From positions 5,947 through 14,202 of the forward strand of contig DHXA01000120.1 of the NCBI GenBank assembly GCA_002413455.1: a stretch of 8,256 nt of DNA. The letters are read 5' to 3'. The DNA comes from Rhodanobacter sp. UBA5168 (GTDB taxonomy: Bacteria > Pseudomonadota > Gammaproteobacteria > Xanthomonadales > Rhodanobacteraceae). The position numbers and the translations under genes were made by a program. Below the pieces are notes generated by a model that saw only the letters and a program-made list of their open reading frames with translations, did no database searches and was not told the DNA's origin. Each line of letters opens with the position of its first letter. Position 1 is the stretch's first letter. Below are positions 6,546 to 8,256 of the stretch, one piece after another.

Positions 6546-7296
6546 GCACCCGCAGAAGCTCCGGCGTCAGGAAATCCATCTGCGTCCAGAAATGCGCGTT
6601 GTCGTCGGTGTGCCCGAAGTCGTTGTAGCTGGGGCTGTACTCGTAATGGTTGGCGAACGGAATCGACGTGGTGATCTGGTCGATGCTGTTGTCGGCCATG
6701 TCCCGCGTCTCGGCCACACAATCGTTGTTGGCAACCAGCCACTCCTTGCCGCTGACCTGGATACGCCCGGCGCCGATCGAGCGCTGCAGCACCTGAGCCA
6801 TCGCCGCGTGACTGAGGCCGTATTCGCGAATGATCTCGCTCATCTTTTCCACCATCATGATGTGCCGCGCCCACTTCGCCTTCAGGCTGGCCAGCACTTC
6901 GCGTTCGCTCTCGGCGTAGACGATCCAGACCTCGACAGGCCGGGTTTGCAGGAAGCGCTGGATGCGGTGGAGCGACTGGATAAAGTCGTTGAACTTGAAG
7001 CCGATGCCGGCATACACGGCGCGGTGACAATGGCGCTGGAAGTTGCGGCTGCTGCCGGCTATGACGGGATTGGCCGACAGTACGCGGATCCGTCCATCGC
7101 TGAAATCGATGACCGCCTGTTCCCGGTCGTCGAGATCCTGCTCGCCATAGATGCTGACAGCATCCGGCACCGCCGCCTGCAGGGCGTGCCGCTCGGCTTC
7201 CAGGTCCTGCCAGATCAGCCGGCGGGAATCCGGGTGCGTGTCGAGGATTGAGCGCACGGCCGCGACACGTGCCGGCAGAGTATCCCGTTTTCCAGT
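6541..7296 (-). pseudogene. Helicase (SF2/SNF2-like) C-lobe fused to DNA methyltransferase, truncated at both ends
   Basis: The frame is readable from about 7296 to the junction near 6545. The first part is a helicase C-terminal lobe: LIWQDLEAERHAL, then NPVIAGSSRNFQRHC as motif V, then DFIQSLHRIQRFLQ as motif VI with its paired arginines. A linker (WARHIMMVEKMSEIIREYG) leads to a methyltransferase domain with NNDCVAETRDMADNSID and TSIPFANHYEYSPSYNDFG; TSIPF is the (D/N/S)PP(Y/F)-type catalytic motif IV, with Ile for the first Pro. Such fused helicase-methyltransferase proteins occur in phages and integrative elements. The helicase ATPase lobe is missing upstream, and downstream the SAM-binding FxGxG part is replaced by DUF4224 sequence after LLRV. 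No usable start remains (the GTG at 7257 is internal). It should have no enzyme activity. It is codirectional with the other element remnants. Confidence 0.7.
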
Positions 7297-7376
7297 TCGC
7301 GCTGTTGCAACTGGTAGGTCAGGGCTCGGCGCTGGGCTAGCGTGGCGCCGATGTGGGGGCTGAGGCGGGCGTTCAT
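7284..7376 (-). pseudogene. N-terminal fragment of a small element gene of unknown function
   Basis: ATG 7376 opens a frame starting MNARLSPHIGATLAQRRAL and continuing to QLQQRELENGIL, a gene-like, helical, Arg/Gln-rich N-terminus. After about 7284 this frame turns into shadow sequence (CRHVSRPCAQSS...) and stops at 7215, because the sequence here belongs to the helicase in another frame. I read this as a gene whose 3' part was lost when a deletion fused it to the helicase interior. Its ATG overlaps the upstream stop as ATGA. I do not recognise the family. Confidence 0.4.
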
Positions 7377-7490
7377 GCCGCCACCGCCCGCGCGTCCTGC
7401 GCCTGCTTCACACGCCACATGCTCGCCGCGGCAGATCCTGCGGTGAAGTCGAGATTGGCTAACTGGACCGACCCGTAATAGGGGGAAGCG
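7373..7490 (-). pseudogene. C-terminal fragment of an unidentified element gene
   Basis: A - strand frame open from 7510 to TGA 7375-7373 encodes SPYYGSVQLANLDFTAGSAA followed by MWRVKQAQDARAVAA at its end. The composition looks like real protein, and the stop overlaps the next ATG as ATGA, a phage-operon pattern. The 5' part is missing: upstream of about 7490 the DNA belongs to the divergent + strand gene at 7492, so the break lies near its ribosome site. The family is not recognised. It could be a chance frame, but the overlap and orientation argue for a remnant. Confidence 0.35.
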
Positions 7491-7491
7491 A

Positions 7492-7989
7492 ATGAACTGG
7501 ACTCAGTGGCTCACTATGGCCATCGCCTCTCTCGGCGCGATGCTTGGCATCATCAATACCGTTACCAGCCGTCGACGTGGTATTCGGCGCGTCGCCATTC
7601 GCTACACCTTGGACAAGGGGTCGTGGTCCGGCGATCCACGCCTCTGGTGTGAGGTGATAAATCCTGGGAGCGTGCCAGTGGTAATCGCCGAAGTCACGAT
7701 GATTGTTGACGTGAAAGGCGTGGCGGAGGCGATTCCGATCCATGGCGACGCCGAGGCGGAAGCCAAGATGCTCGGTGACCTTCGTCCAGGCACATCCACC
7801 CGAACGGCCGCATCCGCAATTTACGAGCCATACCTCGGACTTGTCCGGGATATTTACGTCCAAACCCAGTGCGGCAAGGTCGCGTGGGTCGACGACCGTA
7901 TGCTCAGGAACACTCAGGCTCAACTGCGGTCTTCGCTCAAGGTCGCGGGTCTCGATTGGCACGAGCCGATCAAGAAGCCGAATGCCTGA
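7492..7989 (+). CDS. Hypothetical protein with one N-terminal membrane helix and a probable beta-rich domain
   Basis: Family not recognised; no function is proposed. The 165-residue protein has one hydrophobic helix at about 4-24 (WLTMAIASLGAMLGIINTV) followed at once by SRRRGIRR, so the positive-inside rule places the rest in the cytoplasm. Residues about 35-115 alternate like beta strands; VINPGSVPVVIAEVTMIVD resembles the N-x-G-x-x-P-V-x-I strand pattern common in immunoglobulin-like sandwiches. The C-terminus (LRSSLKVAGLDWHEPIKKPNA) is polar. The start is well supported: GGGGGAAG at 7481-7488 lies before ATG 7492. It is the only intact gene right of the att border, transcribed away from the broken - strand row. 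Codon third positions look less GC-rich than in aroA-pgsA, consistent with transfer. It may be cargo of the element. Confidence 0.7.
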   Translation: MNWTQWLTMAIASLGAMLGIINTVTSRRRGIRRVAIRYTLDKGSWSGDPRLWCEVINPGSVPVVIAEVTMIVDVKGVAEAIPIHGDAEAEAKMLGDLRPGTSTRTAASAIYEPYLGLVRDIYVQTQCGKVAWVDDRMLRNTQAQLRSSLKVAGLDWHEPIKKPNA

Positions 7990-8008
7990 ACAAGCCATGG
8001 CTCAGGCA
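7983..8008 (+). other. Hairpin overlapping the stop of the hypothetical gene
   Basis: TGCCTGA (7983-7989) pairs perfectly with TCAGGCA (8002-8008) around a 12-base loop that contains the palindrome GCCATGGC. No T-run follows. It may help end the transcript, but support is weak. Confidence 0.25.
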
Positions 8009-8256
8009 CCCCTCGTGGCGATACAACGGCCTGCGCCTTAGGTGAGCGCTTCCGCCAAGCCCGGTGCCCCCCGAAAAAAGAATGGGCCGCAAGCCGCCGG
8101 CAATCCTCACCCGTTTAGCTGCCTCCCTGTCGGTACATCGGCGGTGGGACGCTTGTTCAATTAGGGTTCTACCCCTGAGGTTTCCCCACAAATCCCTTCG
8201 TCCGATCAGTAGGTTACGCGCTGATTGAAGGAACAGTGCGCGCATGATGCGGTCAT
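7990..8256. other. Window end without a supportable gene
   Basis: A - strand frame (8245-7970, 91 codons) contains TDREAAKRVRIAGGLRPI, which looks somewhat protein-like. It has no clear ribosome site, overlaps the end of the convergent hypothetical gene, and the rest reads like shadow sequence (Arg/Leu-rich, no fold pattern). No tRNA, repeat array or clear terminator is seen. It is probably an interior piece of the same decayed element. Confidence 0.3.

Noticed and set aside
6592..7251. A long + strand open frame (about 219 codons)
   Set aside because: It is antisense to the helicase-methyltransferase remnant, whose recognisable motifs lie on the - strand; it has no ribosome site and the Val/Asp-rich look of high-GC shadow frames.
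7455..7481. TTGGCT-N15-TAATAG as promoter of the gene at 7492
   Set aside because: The spacer is short, and a start near 7488 would remove the strong ribosome site from the transcript.

Overview
The window (8,256 bases, high GC) looks like the chromosome of a gammaproteobacterium of the Xanthomonadales, probably a Rhodanobacter/Dyella-type genus. The evidence is protein similarity recognised by eye, the Lys/Ala-tailed HU-like protein typical of xanthomonads, and the order uvrC-pgsA-tRNA-Gly-tRNA-Cys-(tRNA-Leu). No database search was run.

Positions 1-4667 are core housekeeping genes, all on the + strand. They are aroA (5' end cut off by the window; shikimate pathway), kdsB (CMP-Kdo synthesis for LPS), uvrC (nucleotide excision repair) and pgsA (phosphatidylglycerophosphate synthase). 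The uvrC start has no Shine-Dalgarno and a -10-like hexamer exactly seven bases upstream, so its mRNA may be leaderless.

Positions 4668-5250 hold a tRNA block: two identical tRNA-Gly(GCC) genes, each with its own promoter and intrinsic terminator, then tRNA-Cys(GCA) with a terminator. The order matches the E. coli pgsA-glyW-cysT-leuZ neighbourhood. An HU-family DNA-binding protein follows (5526-5909).

At 6011-6065, on the - strand, lies only the 3' part of a tRNA-Leu(UAA) gene, from the anticodon loop to CCA. The 5' half is absent. This is what an attachment site looks like after a tRNA-targeting element has integrated. In this orientation the element should extend to the right and out of the window.

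From 6066 to about 7510 the - strand carries a compressed row of broken mobile-element genes. Nearest the att site is a tyrosine integrase reduced to its N-terminus and its catalytic-tyrosine tail. Next comes a frameshifted DUF4224-type companion whose stop overlaps the integrase start (GTGA). Then come a helicase C-lobe fused to a DNA methyltransferase and truncated at both ends, and two short fragments joined by an ATGA overlap. Gene order and translational overlaps survive although most gene interiors are lost. This is a decayed integrative element or prophage end that has suffered several deletions.

At 7492-7989 (+) there is an apparently intact gene for a single-membrane-helix protein of unknown function, probably cargo of the element. 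The last 267 bases hold no gene I can support well.
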